Positions 53,671 to 61,394 of a DNA stretch of 64,000 bases are shown here, one piece after another. A program made the position numbers and the translations under genes. The DNA lies in NCBI GenBank assembly GCA_023398495.1, contig JAEWSG010000129.1, forward strand, positions 37,368 through 101,367, read 5' to 3'. The DNA is from Bacillota bacterium (GTDB taxonomy: Bacteria; Bacillota; Clostridia; Acetivibrionales; Acetivibrionaceae). Position 1 is the first letter of the stretch. Each line of letters begins with the position of its first letter. The notes under the pieces are model-generated. The model was not told the DNA's origin. It searched no databases and worked only from the letters and a program-made list of their open reading frames with translations.

Positions 53671-54694
53671 TGGGACAGAATTTAGGGAACTTTTCTTTTC
53701 AAAGACAAAGGACTTTCTTGATGTTTTTCTTCCAAGGCAAGAAAATAGAAGTCCTAAAACAATAAAAGCATACAGGCTTTCTCTGACGTGCTTTTACAAC
53801 TACATTACATCTGAATGCAAACGTAATGCAATTACCTTTTGTTTTTCAGACTGCACCTATGATTTTGTGCTCAAATACTCGCAATATATGCAGGAAAAGA
53901 AGAACCTTGCAAACAGTACTGTGAATCAACGTCTTGCAGCATTGAAATCATATCTCAAGTATGTATCTGATGGAAATATAGCCTTAATGCAAGTACATTT
54001 AGGAGTTCAAAAGGTACCACTTCTGAAAATTTACAAACTTCAGCGGCCTGTAATTGAAAAGAATAGCCTTGTAATGATTCTTAATAAACCATCAAATACA
54101 AAGATAGGAAACAGAGACAGGATGATACTGATTATTCTGTTTGATTCAGCAATCAGAGTATCTGAATTGCTAGATATAACCCTTGGGGATATATCGCTTG
54201 AGATATCGGCACCTTCTATTCTCATTAATGGAAAAGGCAAAAAGCAACGGGTTATTTCATTAAATGATAAAACTATAGAACACTTGCGGGAATATATCAG
54301 GATTTTTCATGAGAAAGATAGCCCAGCAGATACTCATTTATTTTACACTATAATACATGGAAAAATGAATAGAATGTCTGAAAGGAATGTTGAAAGAATC
54401 GTAAAAAAGTATGCTGACCTTGTGCGCAAAGAAAATCTTAGTTTTCCTGAAAGTTGTTATCCCCACATGCTAAGAAGAACACGGGCAACAGGTTTATACC
54501 GGGATGGTGTACCGCTTGAAATGATATCAGCAATACTCGGTCACTCAAGTTCGGAGACAACTAAAATTTACGCTATCCCTTCTGTTGAACAGATTCGTGA
54601 AGCACTTAAAAAAGGCCAAGAAACAAATATAACCATAGAGAAACTGTGGGAAGGTAAAGATAATGAAATCCGCCGGATGTTTGGACTGAACTAA
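53663..54694 (+). CDS. RIT tyrosine recombinase C
   Basis: 343 residues, ATG overlapping the stop of recombinase B (ATGAGTAA). The N-terminal core-binding domain includes SPKTIKAYRLSLTCFYNYIT. The catalytic residues are Arg in DSAIRVSELLDITLGDI, HxxR in PHMLRRTRATGLYRDG, GHSS and Tyr in TTKIYAIPS. The stop lies inside the right terminal repeat. Confidence 0.92.
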   Translation: MSNGTEFRELFFSKTKDFLDVFLPRQENRSPKTIKAYRLSLTCFYNYITSECKRNAITFCFSDCTYDFVLKYSQYMQEKKNLANSTVNQRLAALKSYLKYVSDGNIALMQVHLGVQKVPLLKIYKLQRPVIEKNSLVMILNKPSNTKIGNRDRMILIILFDSAIRVSELLDITLGDISLEISAPSILINGKGKKQRVISLNDKTIEHLREYIRIFHEKDSPADTHLFYTIIHGKMNRMSERNVERIVKKYADLVRKENLSFPESCYPHMLRRTRATGLYRDGVPLEMISAILGHSSSETTKIYAIPSVEQIREALKKGQETNITIEKLWEGKDNEIRRMFGLN

Positions 54695-54779
54695 ATATTT
54701 TATCCGCATCTTTTTAAACAAAACACCTTATTTATACAGCTTTTTTGAAAAGATGCGGATAATAAAAAGCGTCGTATAA
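54691..54779. repeat. RIT right terminal inverted repeat
   Basis: Complement of 50660-50748 over its full length. Confidence 0.9.
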
Positions 54780-54780
54780 T

Positions 54781-54810
54781 ATTTTTTATACGAATATTCG
54801 TATAAAAAAT
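54781..54810. repeat. 30-bp perfect palindrome at the RIT right end
   Basis: ATTTTTTATACGAAT and its exact complement, no loop. Only half of it (TTTTATACG) is seen at the left end. Possibly the recombination crossover site. Confidence 0.75.
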
Positions 54811-55693
54811 TGAGAGATATTGGGATACGGTACAAAAATCCTTCCTTCCAGAAGTAAAACTAAACCATGTAAAATCTTTGTCTGAATTAAATGATCTGTA
54901 TTTTGCTTGGAAAAAGTCAGAGTATGATGATAAGCTGCATACATCCATTGAAATGACACCAAAACAAAGATGGAACGCTTCCTTAAACGCAGGTACCAAA
55001 CTAAGATTCTTTTCTCCAATGGAACTTGAAGAAATATTCCTTCACGCACAAGAACGAAACGTAAACAAATATGGAGTAATATCTTTTGAGGGCAACACTT
55101 ATGAAGCCCCTGGGGAACTCGTAGGCAAAACCGTCGTTGTCAGGTACAATCCCTTTCATATTGATTACCTGCATGTATATTTCAAGGATAAATACTTTGG
55201 TGTTGCAAAAATTATTGATTTAAAAGTTGAACGCCACAAGAGTGTGTATGGCATACCCGAAGAATCAGGTTATGACAGTGAAATATCAAAAATGTATTTT
55301 AAAAACATCAAGGCCAATTACCAAAAGTATTTGGAAGAACAATTGAATAAAAAGCTTAACAAGGAAATCTGCGGTACCATGCCTGAGGATACAAAAGAAC
55401 CTCATCCTGTAAAACCTGCAATCCCAACTGATATATCTATAAAAAGGGACGAATTTATTGATATTGTGAAAAATGCAATAGGAATTTCAGAACTAAGCTT
55501 TCAGGAGAAAGGAAAACTCAACGAGCTTTGGGACACGTTTAAGGAATTCAATAAGGATATTCTCACAGCAATACTTGAGGATCTGTCAAAAAAGGCAAGT
55601 GATTTTAACAAAAACTTTTTGTTTTACATAGCTCAAATACGCAATAATTATCTGGAAAAACTATCGAATTTCAAGGAGGCAGCTAATGAATAA
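54806..55693 (+). pseudogene. TniA-like DDE transposase, 3' part
   Basis: From the RIT junction the frame reads KIERYWDTVQKSFLPEVKLN, then LYFAWKKSEYDDKLHTSIEM and TPKQRW, the end of the rve core with the catalytic Glu in KIERYW. The Mu-type C-terminal beta-barrel follows (NKYGVISFEGNTYEAPGELV, then KTVVVRYNP), then a coiled tail. Together with 49862-50659 it makes a normal transposase of about 560 residues. The tail overlaps the start of the ATPase gene. Confidence 0.87.
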
Positions 55694-56513
55694 CCTTTTA
55701 AAATCATTATGTGAATATTATTCGCTTAAAAATATTCCCTTCCTTCAGAGGTCAAAAACTCCTTTTGAAAGTACAAATCTGGAGAAGCATCTTCCTATGC
55801 TATCTACAGCCTTTTATTCAAGGCAGTTCGTTACCATAACCGGAGGCTCTGGAATGGGTAAAACATCTTTGATTCTATATGCTTTAAATCAGTTAGAACC
55901 TTCTGAATTTAGAGTTTGCCATACTGAATTGTCAAATCCAAATAAAAAGGCTCTTTACAAGACACTTGCAGTAAAAATGGGATTAACACCTGCTTACAAT
56001 GCAGATGACATAAAGCTACAGTTGATAAACTTTTTCAGCGAAGAAAATGAACAAGGGAAATTCAATTGCGTACTGATAGATGAAGCACATACACTTTCTA
56101 TACCAATGATAGATGAGCTCAGAAGCTTCTATGATGAAGGTGCAAATTTTTCGTTGATTCTGGCAGGATTGCCACCCTTACTTTCAAGAACTCTTAGCCT
56201 TTCGGTTAATGAACCAATGAAGCAAAGGATTAACCTTTCAATTGAACTTGAGCCCTTTACGCCCTTGGAAACAATGAATTATATCCAACATCAGTTATCG
56301 GTTTCAAAGTCCCAGAAGGCCATTTTTGATGATAAATGTTATCCAGCAATACAGAATATTACTTCTGGAATACCGCGGCGAATAAATCAATTGTGCTACA
56401 GATTATTAGTACACGGTTACAATACTAAAAAGATTCTGCTTACTGAGGCGGAAATTGATGAAGTAGTTTCTGCTTCACCCATCATATTTGATGGTAAGAA
56501 CTATGATTTTTAA
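55686..56513 (+). CDS. TniB/TnsC-like AAA+ ATPase of the transposon
   Basis: 275 residues. Walker A is TGGSGMGKTSL, Walker B FNCVLIDEAHTLS, with sensor-type LILAGLPPLLSRTLS and a C-terminal helical lid (IQNITSGIPRRINQLCYRLL). It belongs to the ExeA/TniB group that picks target DNA and activates the DDE transposase. It starts at ATG within the transposase stop (ATGAATAA) and is intact. Confidence 0.9.
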   Translation: MNNLLKSLCEYYSLKNIPFLQRSKTPFESTNLEKHLPMLSTAFYSRQFVTITGGSGMGKTSLILYALNQLEPSEFRVCHTELSNPNKKALYKTLAVKMGLTPAYNADDIKLQLINFFSEENEQGKFNCVLIDEAHTLSIPMIDELRSFYDEGANFSLILAGLPPLLSRTLSLSVNEPMKQRINLSIELEPFTPLETMNYIQHQLSVSKSQKAIFDDKCYPAIQNITSGIPRRINQLCYRLLVHGYNTKKILLTEAEIDEVVSASPIIFDGKNYDF

Positions 56514-56564
56514 AGAACAGAACTGATTAAAATTCAATTCAAAAAGAACAAAAGGAGTGCACTT

Positions 56565-56819
56565 ATGGATATTTTGAAAAACCCTACTACTGTAAAATCA
56601 CTTGCACATCAGATAATTGCAGCATGTGATAGTTATGTAGCATTAAAAATGCCTGAAAAGCAATTTAAAGAACTTATTGTTCACTATGCTTCACAACATG
56701 GCAAAAAGTTATTTTCACAAGCAGGATTAAATCCCACAATCACCAGCAGGATAGGTAAAAAACGGGTAGAACTTGTTAACATCATGCTTAATGGATTTCA
56801 AAACAAGCTTATTTTTTGA
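56565..56819 (+). CDS. Small transposon-associated protein
   Basis: 84 residues behind AAAGGAG. Helical and basic (SLAHQIIAACDSYVALKMPE, RIGKKRVELVNIMLNGFQ). No family recognised. It lies between the ATPase and the last transposon gene, 15 bases from the latter, so it is part of the element. Confidence 0.65.
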   Translation: MDILKNPTTVKSLAHQIIAACDSYVALKMPEKQFKELIVHYASQHGKKLFSQAGLNPTITSRIGKKRVELVNIMLNGFQNKLIF

Positions 56820-56834
56820 GGAGGTAGGAGTGAG

Positions 56835-57143
56835 ATGAGTTCGTTTATTTGTAACTACAAGAAAAAATCGTGGACAGGTGCAATAACAATGTTCAAAAGC
56901 TATGGAACTCATTTTGAATTCCTGATTCAGAGTCGCTCAAGCATTATGGTTGTATTTGGCAAAACTTCACGTGGATATTTTGCTTGTATGCCTGATTTTA
57001 ATGCAGGATGCCATCTGGTGAGTTTAAACGATGTGTTTTGGAATACAGAAAGATTAACAGAAGTTCTTGGTGTAGCTGATGGGGTTACAGTTGCTTCAGC
57101 CTTGCTGTCATTGGCAGACGAATTAAGCTATCCGGAATTTTAG
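56835..57143 (+). CDS. Small transposon-associated protein
   Basis: 102 residues behind GAGGAGGT (ATG at 56835). Its pattern of beta strands (TGAITMFKSYGTHFEFLIQS, IMVVFGKTSRGYFACMPDFN, then CHLVSLNDVFWNTERLTEVL) is protein-like, but I do not recognise the family. Last gene before the right end, followed by a terminator. Confidence 0.65.
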   Translation: MSSFICNYKKKSWTGAITMFKSYGTHFEFLIQSRSSIMVVFGKTSRGYFACMPDFNAGCHLVSLNDVFWNTERLTEVLGVADGVTVASALLSLADELSYPEF

Positions 57144-57148
57144 TTTGT

Positions 57149-57173
57149 GCAGGTCGTATGTACCTGCTTTTTT
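57149..57173 (+). terminator. Terminator at the transposon right end
   Basis: GCAGGT, 7-base loop, ACCTGC, then six Ts. Confidence 0.8.
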
Positions 57174-57207
57174 CTTTCTATTTTCCCTGCAATTCATCTT
57201 GTCCAAG

Positions 57208-57318
57208 TTACTGACAAATAGCCTGTCCGATAACAGTATTTGAGGTAAAAAGTAAAATAAGTCCTACAATAACAGCAACTGCATATATAATCAGTTCAAT
57301 CATAATTTTTCTATTCAT
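57208..57318 (-). CDS. Short single-helix membrane protein
   Basis: 36 residues: MNRKIMIELIIYAVAVIVGL, then ILLFTSNTVIGQAICQ. One transmembrane helix, with AAGGGGG before the ATG. The stop codon is two bases outside the transposon end, so the natural C-terminus may have been replaced by the insertion. Function unknown. Confidence 0.55.
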   Translation of the reverse strand: MNRKIMIELIIYAVAVIVGLILLFTSNTVIGQAICQ

Positions 57319-57329
57319 TTTGAGCCCCC

Positions 57330-57512
57330 TTGCTTTCTATTATCCAGAATGGTCCCCCTGCACTTGCTACTTTAATTGGTACTACTAATCAAAATTTATC
57401 AAATAAATTGACCCGGGATAATTTCTCAGAAAAAGAGCTTAAGCAGATTGCCGAAGCTCTAGGTTGCAGGTTTGAGGGATATTTTGTTTTTGAGGATGGG
57501 GATCGAGTATAA
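57330..57512 (+). pseudogene. Helix-turn-helix (XRE-like) protein fragment
   Basis: 60 codons. The part LATLIGTTNQNLSNKLTRDN, FSEKELKQIAEALGCRFEGY matches the second half of a small XRE-like helix-turn-helix domain. The first helices are missing and no ribosome site precedes the possible TTG. It may be a remnant or a very short regulator. Confidence 0.45.
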
Positions 57513-57645
57513 AGTTTCTAAAAATGCTTATCCCGCTTGGCAAAAGTGCTGGAAATTTTTCGTTGCAATACTATGGAATTTTTTCTTGCAACAAACACTT
57601 ATAGCAAATCCAAAACAACAGTTTTCCATACTCTTATCAGATTTA

Positions 57646-58521
57646 CTATACTATTCTTTTTAAAATATTCACTATTTTATCTGTTATAAATTTTGAAGGA
57701 ATCTTCTTCTGACCGAACTCCCAATCACTCCACACCCTATAAACCGATTCTGCCTTATACTTACCATTATCATCTGCTTTATTTTTTATAATATCTACCA
57801 TATCCAATAACCTTCTATCTTTATGTAACCACTTGAATTTTGATAATACATCCACCACATGAAGAATATCATACCAAATCAATGGGGATTTTAATTTCTG
57901 GAATCCGCTTCCCATAGCAAACATATATGGCCTTCTTTCTTTTCTTTGTTCCCATAATGTAAGTAATGCTTCTGCACCATTTTTAGTTTGTGGTAAATCA
58001 TGATATTCTTCAAACAAAGATATCAATTTTAACATTAAAAGTGTCGCATACGGGCATGGATCATTTTTTCTTCCGGGTCCTCTAAATTTGCCTAAATCTG
58101 AAGATACTGTACATGTCCAAGTATTATCTTTTTGCAAGTTAATCAAGAATTCAATACCTTCTTTAATTTTATTATTATCTGAATATCCAAACCTTTTCAG
58201 CAAATAAAGAACAAGAGGTGCATCACAAAGCATCCAAGACCATTGTTCTTGTCCCGTCCCTCCAAAATGTTTAGGAATATTTATCTTAATCTGATACAAA
58301 TTTTCAGTAGATATATGTTCTATTATTTTTTGTACGGTTTGGGCAATTTCCGGTGTACTACTATCAAAGCCAATGTCAGCAAGGAAAGAAAGTTTATGTA
58401 TTAAGTGACTTGAATCATTATGCGATTTTAATACTTCTCCTGGCCAGTTTGTTACTTGTTCTAGCAATCTATCTACAAGTTCAATGTTCAAACCTAGTTT
58501 TTCATATTCAATAGCTTTCAT
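57646..58521 (-). CDS. Alpha/alpha-toroid (prenyltransferase/squalene cyclase-like) protein B
   Basis: 291 residues, homologous to the gene just upstream (58545). Toroid repeats with QW-like motifs are visible (LINLQKDNTWTCTVSSDLG, then EALLTLWEQRKERRPYMFAM). It shares the PYATLLMLKLIS and WYDILHVVDVLSKF segments, and a tail VYRVWSDWEFGQKKIPSKFI, with its paralogue. The fold is that of terpene cyclases and protein prenyltransferases. The DXDD or DCTAE catalytic motif of squalene cyclases is not seen, so the reaction is unknown. GGAGGTGAT precedes the ATG. Confidence 0.7.
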   Translation of the reverse strand: MKAIEYEKLGLNIELVDRLLEQVTNWPGEVLKSHNDSSHLIHKLSFLADIGFDSSTPEIAQTVQKIIEHISTENLYQIKINIPKHFGGTGQEQWSWMLCDAPLVLYLLKRFGYSDNNKIKEGIEFLINLQKDNTWTCTVSSDLGKFRGPGRKNDPCPYATLLMLKLISLFEEYHDLPQTKNGAEALLTLWEQRKERRPYMFAMGSGFQKLKSPLIWYDILHVVDVLSKFKWLHKDRRLLDMVDIIKNKADDNGKYKAESVYRVWSDWEFGQKKIPSKFITDKIVNILKRIV

Positions 58522-58544
58522 TTAAATAATCACCTCCGTAGGAA

Positions 58545-59471
58545 TCAGCTAATTCTTTTTAATATTCTATAAATCAAAAATGTTATCCATCTGCTTGGTG
58601 ACTTAGTTTGTCCGAAATCAAACTCTACATAGGAACGTGAAACAGATTCAGCATAAAACTTACCATCAAGAGATTTTTTTAAAACCAATTCAATCATTTC
58701 ATTAAATTCTGGCTTCTTAAATGCGTATGGATATATTGATAGAACGTCAAGAACTCTAAGAATGCCATATTTCACAGCAGGGTACTTCAGCTTAATATAA
58801 TCATTCCCTATTCCAAATCCATATGGGCGCCATGGTTCCTCTCTTTTTTTCCAATGTGTAAGTAGTAAATCAATAGCTCCGTTAAGCCTTATATCATTTC
58901 TATACATATCATATTGACCTAAAAGCATTAATATATTCAAATTGTCCATTGGACATGATTCTGAATTTTGAAGTTTCTTTCCAGTGGCACGGTTCAACGC
59001 ACAATGCCAGCCTCCGTCTAAACGTTGTGAATTAATTATGATATCAATATACTTTACTATATGTGGATTATCTTTATATCCCATCTTAACAAGCGATGCT
59101 AGAATTATAGTAGGAATACAAAGATAATTTGATTTTGTTCCATCTTGAAGAATAAATGTACCATCGTCTTGTTGTAATTTAAAAAAATCATCGATTTCAT
59201 CATGAATATTAATATCTTCAGCTTTTAGTCCTATATCGGATAGAAAAAATAAATCCCAAAAAACATTTCCTGTACTTGAGTATCTTACTTTACCAGTTTT
59301 TAAAGCAGTAATTCCAACATCCAAATCTTTAAGACGCTCTATAATTTTTTGTATTTTCACATCATTAGTTGCAATCGCTGGTTCAGCTTTTTTATCAAAT
59401 AAATGTGTTTCAACTGCAAAATTCATCCATGAATTTTCTTCTATTAACCAATTGATGACTTTAGTATCCAT
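58545..59471 (-). CDS. Alpha/alpha-toroid (prenyltransferase/squalene cyclase-like) protein A
   Basis: 308 residues. QW-like repeats: FFKLQQDDGTFIL and IINSQRLDGGWHCALNRATG, with a conserved cysteine in ESCPMDNLNILMLLGQ (the paralogue has DPCPYATLLML). It ends SRSYVEFDFGQTKSPSRWIT, close to the paralogue. The pair is separated by 23 bases and must be cotranscribed. The cysteine, with acidic residues nearby, could bind a metal as in prenyltransferase beta subunits, but this is a guess. Confidence 0.7.
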   Translation of the reverse strand: MDTKVINWLIEENSWMNFAVETHLFDKKAEPAIATNDVKIQKIIERLKDLDVGITALKTGKVRYSSTGNVFWDLFFLSDIGLKAEDINIHDEIDDFFKLQQDDGTFILQDGTKSNYLCIPTIILASLVKMGYKDNPHIVKYIDIIINSQRLDGGWHCALNRATGKKLQNSESCPMDNLNILMLLGQYDMYRNDIRLNGAIDLLLTHWKKREEPWRPYGFGIGNDYIKLKYPAVKYGILRVLDVLSIYPYAFKKPEFNEMIELVLKKSLDGKFYAESVSRSYVEFDFGQTKSPSRWITFLIYRILKRIS

Positions 59472-59737
59472 TATTTATCACCTACGCCTAATATTTTTCT
59501 CATGACAAATAAAATTAATAATCAGAAGCATGAGCAAGAATTTTTTATATACTTTACAGCATTTTTAGAATTACACACTGTAAGAATTTCATTCTACCGG
59601 TTGACATATCTCCTCATACTATATCCTAACTGCAATACACACTTCAAGCTCATTTATCTGCTCTTTATTCCTAAAATCATCCCCAGCTGTATTAAACGAA
59701 ATAACCCTTGCAGCCCGCTTAAATACTAGGATTCCGA

Positions 59738-61132
59738 CTAATTCTTTCTTTGTATTCTTACTACGCACTCCACGTGTGCCGTCCAAGGAAACATATCAAC
59801 CGGTTGAACCTCCAGCACCTTAAACCCTCGTTCAGCCAAATACCCCAAATCTCTTGCAAGCGTGGCAGGATTGCAGGACACATAGACAATCCTTTGAGGC
59901 TCCATGCTGACAAGCGTCTCAAGCAACTCCTCGTCGCAACCCTTGCGTGGAGGATCAACGACCACAACATCAGCCTTAACTCCTCTTTGGTAAATATCAG
60001 GTATTATCCGCTCCGCCTCACCAACCATGAATTCAACATTGTCCACATCATTTAGTTTTGCATTCACTTTCGCATCCCTTACCGCCTCTTCCACAACTTC
60101 CACGCCATATACCTTTTTTGCCCTCTCAGACAAAAACAAAGAAATGGTACCTATACCGCAGTACAAATCAAATACAGTCTCTTGGCCGGTAAGACCAGCA
60201 TACTCCAACGCCTTATTGTATAACACCTCAGTCTGTATGGGATTTACCTGAAAAAACGAAAGCGGAGATATCCTAAACTTAAACTTTCCTATGAAATCCG
60301 TAATTGTCTCTTCACCAAATATGACAATATTCTTTGACCCTAAAATAACATTGGTATTCGTGGTATTTACATTTAGTACAATACTCTTTATTTCAGGTAT
60401 CTCTCCAATAAGAAGTTTGACCAGCTTTTCCTGCCCCGGTAAGCTTTTGCCGTTGAGCACGAGAACCACCATAACCTCTCCCGTATTAAACCCGGTCCTG
60501 GTCACAACATGCCTTACAAGGCCTTTACCCGTTGTTTCATCATATACACTTATACTGTTTTTTCCCAAAAAATCCTTTACTATAAGCTTCGCCTTGTCAC
60601 TTATGCTGTGTTGAATCATACATACAGGTGTGTCAATAATGTCATGGGACTTTTTCGCATAAAACCCCACTTTAAGCTCATCCTTCAGCCTCCCAACAGG
60701 GTACTGTGCCTTATTTCTATAATTAAGGGGTATTTGCATTCCTATGGTATCATTAACTTTTACATCCTGAAGCTTGCCAATCCTTCTTATATTTTCTATC
60801 ACCAATTCAGTTTTAAACCTAAGTGCTGCTTTTTCACTCATATGCTGAAGGCTGCAACCTCCGCACCTGTTATATACTCCGCATACAGGCTCAATCCTGT
60901 CTGGCGAAGCTTTAATAACCTTTATCAGCTTACCTACAGCATAATTTTTGTTAACCTTAATAACCTTTATCTCAACTTCTTCTCCCTTGATGGGACCATC
61001 GACAAATACTGTAAAGTTGTCAATCCTGCCTACGCCCTGTCCTTCATGGGTCATTCCGCTAATCTCTATTTTATATATTTCGTTTTTTTTAACTGGAACC
61101 AAGACAACTACCGCCTCTCGTGTAAAACTCAT
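59738..61132 (-). CDS. rlmD: 23S rRNA (uracil-5-)-methyltransferase, RlmD/RumA family
   Basis: 464 residues. The N-terminal TRAM domain (about 12-70: YKIEISGMTHEGQGVGRID) is followed by the iron-sulfur cysteines CGVYNRCGGCSLQHM and, near 180, CMIQHS. The C-terminal SAM domain has VFDLYCGIGTISLFLSERAK, DPPRKGCDEELLE, and the catalytic Cys in IVYVSCNPATLARDL. It makes 5-methyluridine in 23S rRNA; the Firmicutes enzymes may modify two positions. R3 lies just upstream of its start. Confidence 0.93.
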   Translation of the reverse strand: MSFTREAVVVLVPVKKNEIYKIEISGMTHEGQGVGRIDNFTVFVDGPIKGEEVEIKVIKVNKNYAVGKLIKVIKASPDRIEPVCGVYNRCGGCSLQHMSEKAALRFKTELVIENIRRIGKLQDVKVNDTIGMQIPLNYRNKAQYPVGRLKDELKVGFYAKKSHDIIDTPVCMIQHSISDKAKLIVKDFLGKNSISVYDETTGKGLVRHVVTRTGFNTGEVMVVLVLNGKSLPGQEKLVKLLIGEIPEIKSIVLNVNTTNTNVILGSKNIVIFGEETITDFIGKFKFRISPLSFFQVNPIQTEVLYNKALEYAGLTGQETVFDLYCGIGTISLFLSERAKKVYGVEVVEEAVRDAKVNAKLNDVDNVEFMVGEAERIIPDIYQRGVKADVVVVDPPRKGCDEELLETLVSMEPQRIVYVSCNPATLARDLGYLAERGFKVLEVQPVDMFPWTAHVECVVRIQRKN

Positions 61133-61163
61133 ATCCTATTATATAAGTATGGCAATGAAAAAA

Positions 61164-61222
61164 CTAGTGCTTTTTAACATTACTAATTTCTAGTCTTTCA
61201 TAATGTTAAAAATGCACTTCCT
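61164..61222. repeat. Palindromic repeat family copy R3
   Basis: CTAGTGCTTTTTAACATTAC, then TAATTTCTAGTC and TAATGTTAAAAATGCACTTC. It shares the end CTAGTGC and the TTTCTAG centre with R1 and R2, but its hairpin arms differ (TTAACATTA/TAATGTTAA). Lies in the rlmD upstream region. Confidence 0.7.
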
Positions 61223-61394
61223 CTGTCTGTGCCGCGAACACTTTAGAAATTAATTCTGTTACGGGGCACCAGATTTCTACAAAAAAAATAGTCCCCTTAG
61301 GGACAAAGAAAAAGAATCAGTTTGCCTTACTGTTAATTATTTCAAACTTTTCTATTATTTAAACATAAATTTATTTATTTCCCGTACCAACCTT

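Larger units (their letters stand above)
50660..54811. mobile_element. RIT element (recombinase in trio) inserted in the transposase gene
   Basis: Three overlapping tyrosine recombinase genes in one direction between 88-89-bp perfect inverted repeats (50660-50748 and 54691-54779). This is the defining layout of RIT elements. Host sequence AAAATT is present at both junctions; removing the element joins GGTAAAATT to GAGAGATATTGG and restores the transposase reading frame. The right end has an additional 30-bp perfect palindrome. Confidence 0.88.
48882..57206. mobile_element. Tn7/Tn402-like transposon, interrupted by a RIT element
   Basis: The ends carry matching inverted repeats: TTGGACAAGA (48882-48891) and TCTTGTCCAA (57197-57206), with further similarity inward to about 22 bases (CAGGG on both). 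Inside are a DDE transposase (split), an AAA+ ATPase and three small genes, all on the plus strand. This is the TniA-TniB type of heteromeric transposase. Target duplication was not recognised. Insertion removed the 5' part of the rtcB at 47671. Confidence 0.75.

Noticed and set aside
60509..61177. 222-residue plus-strand ORF
   Set aside because: Complete shadow of rlmD, whose motifs are certain.
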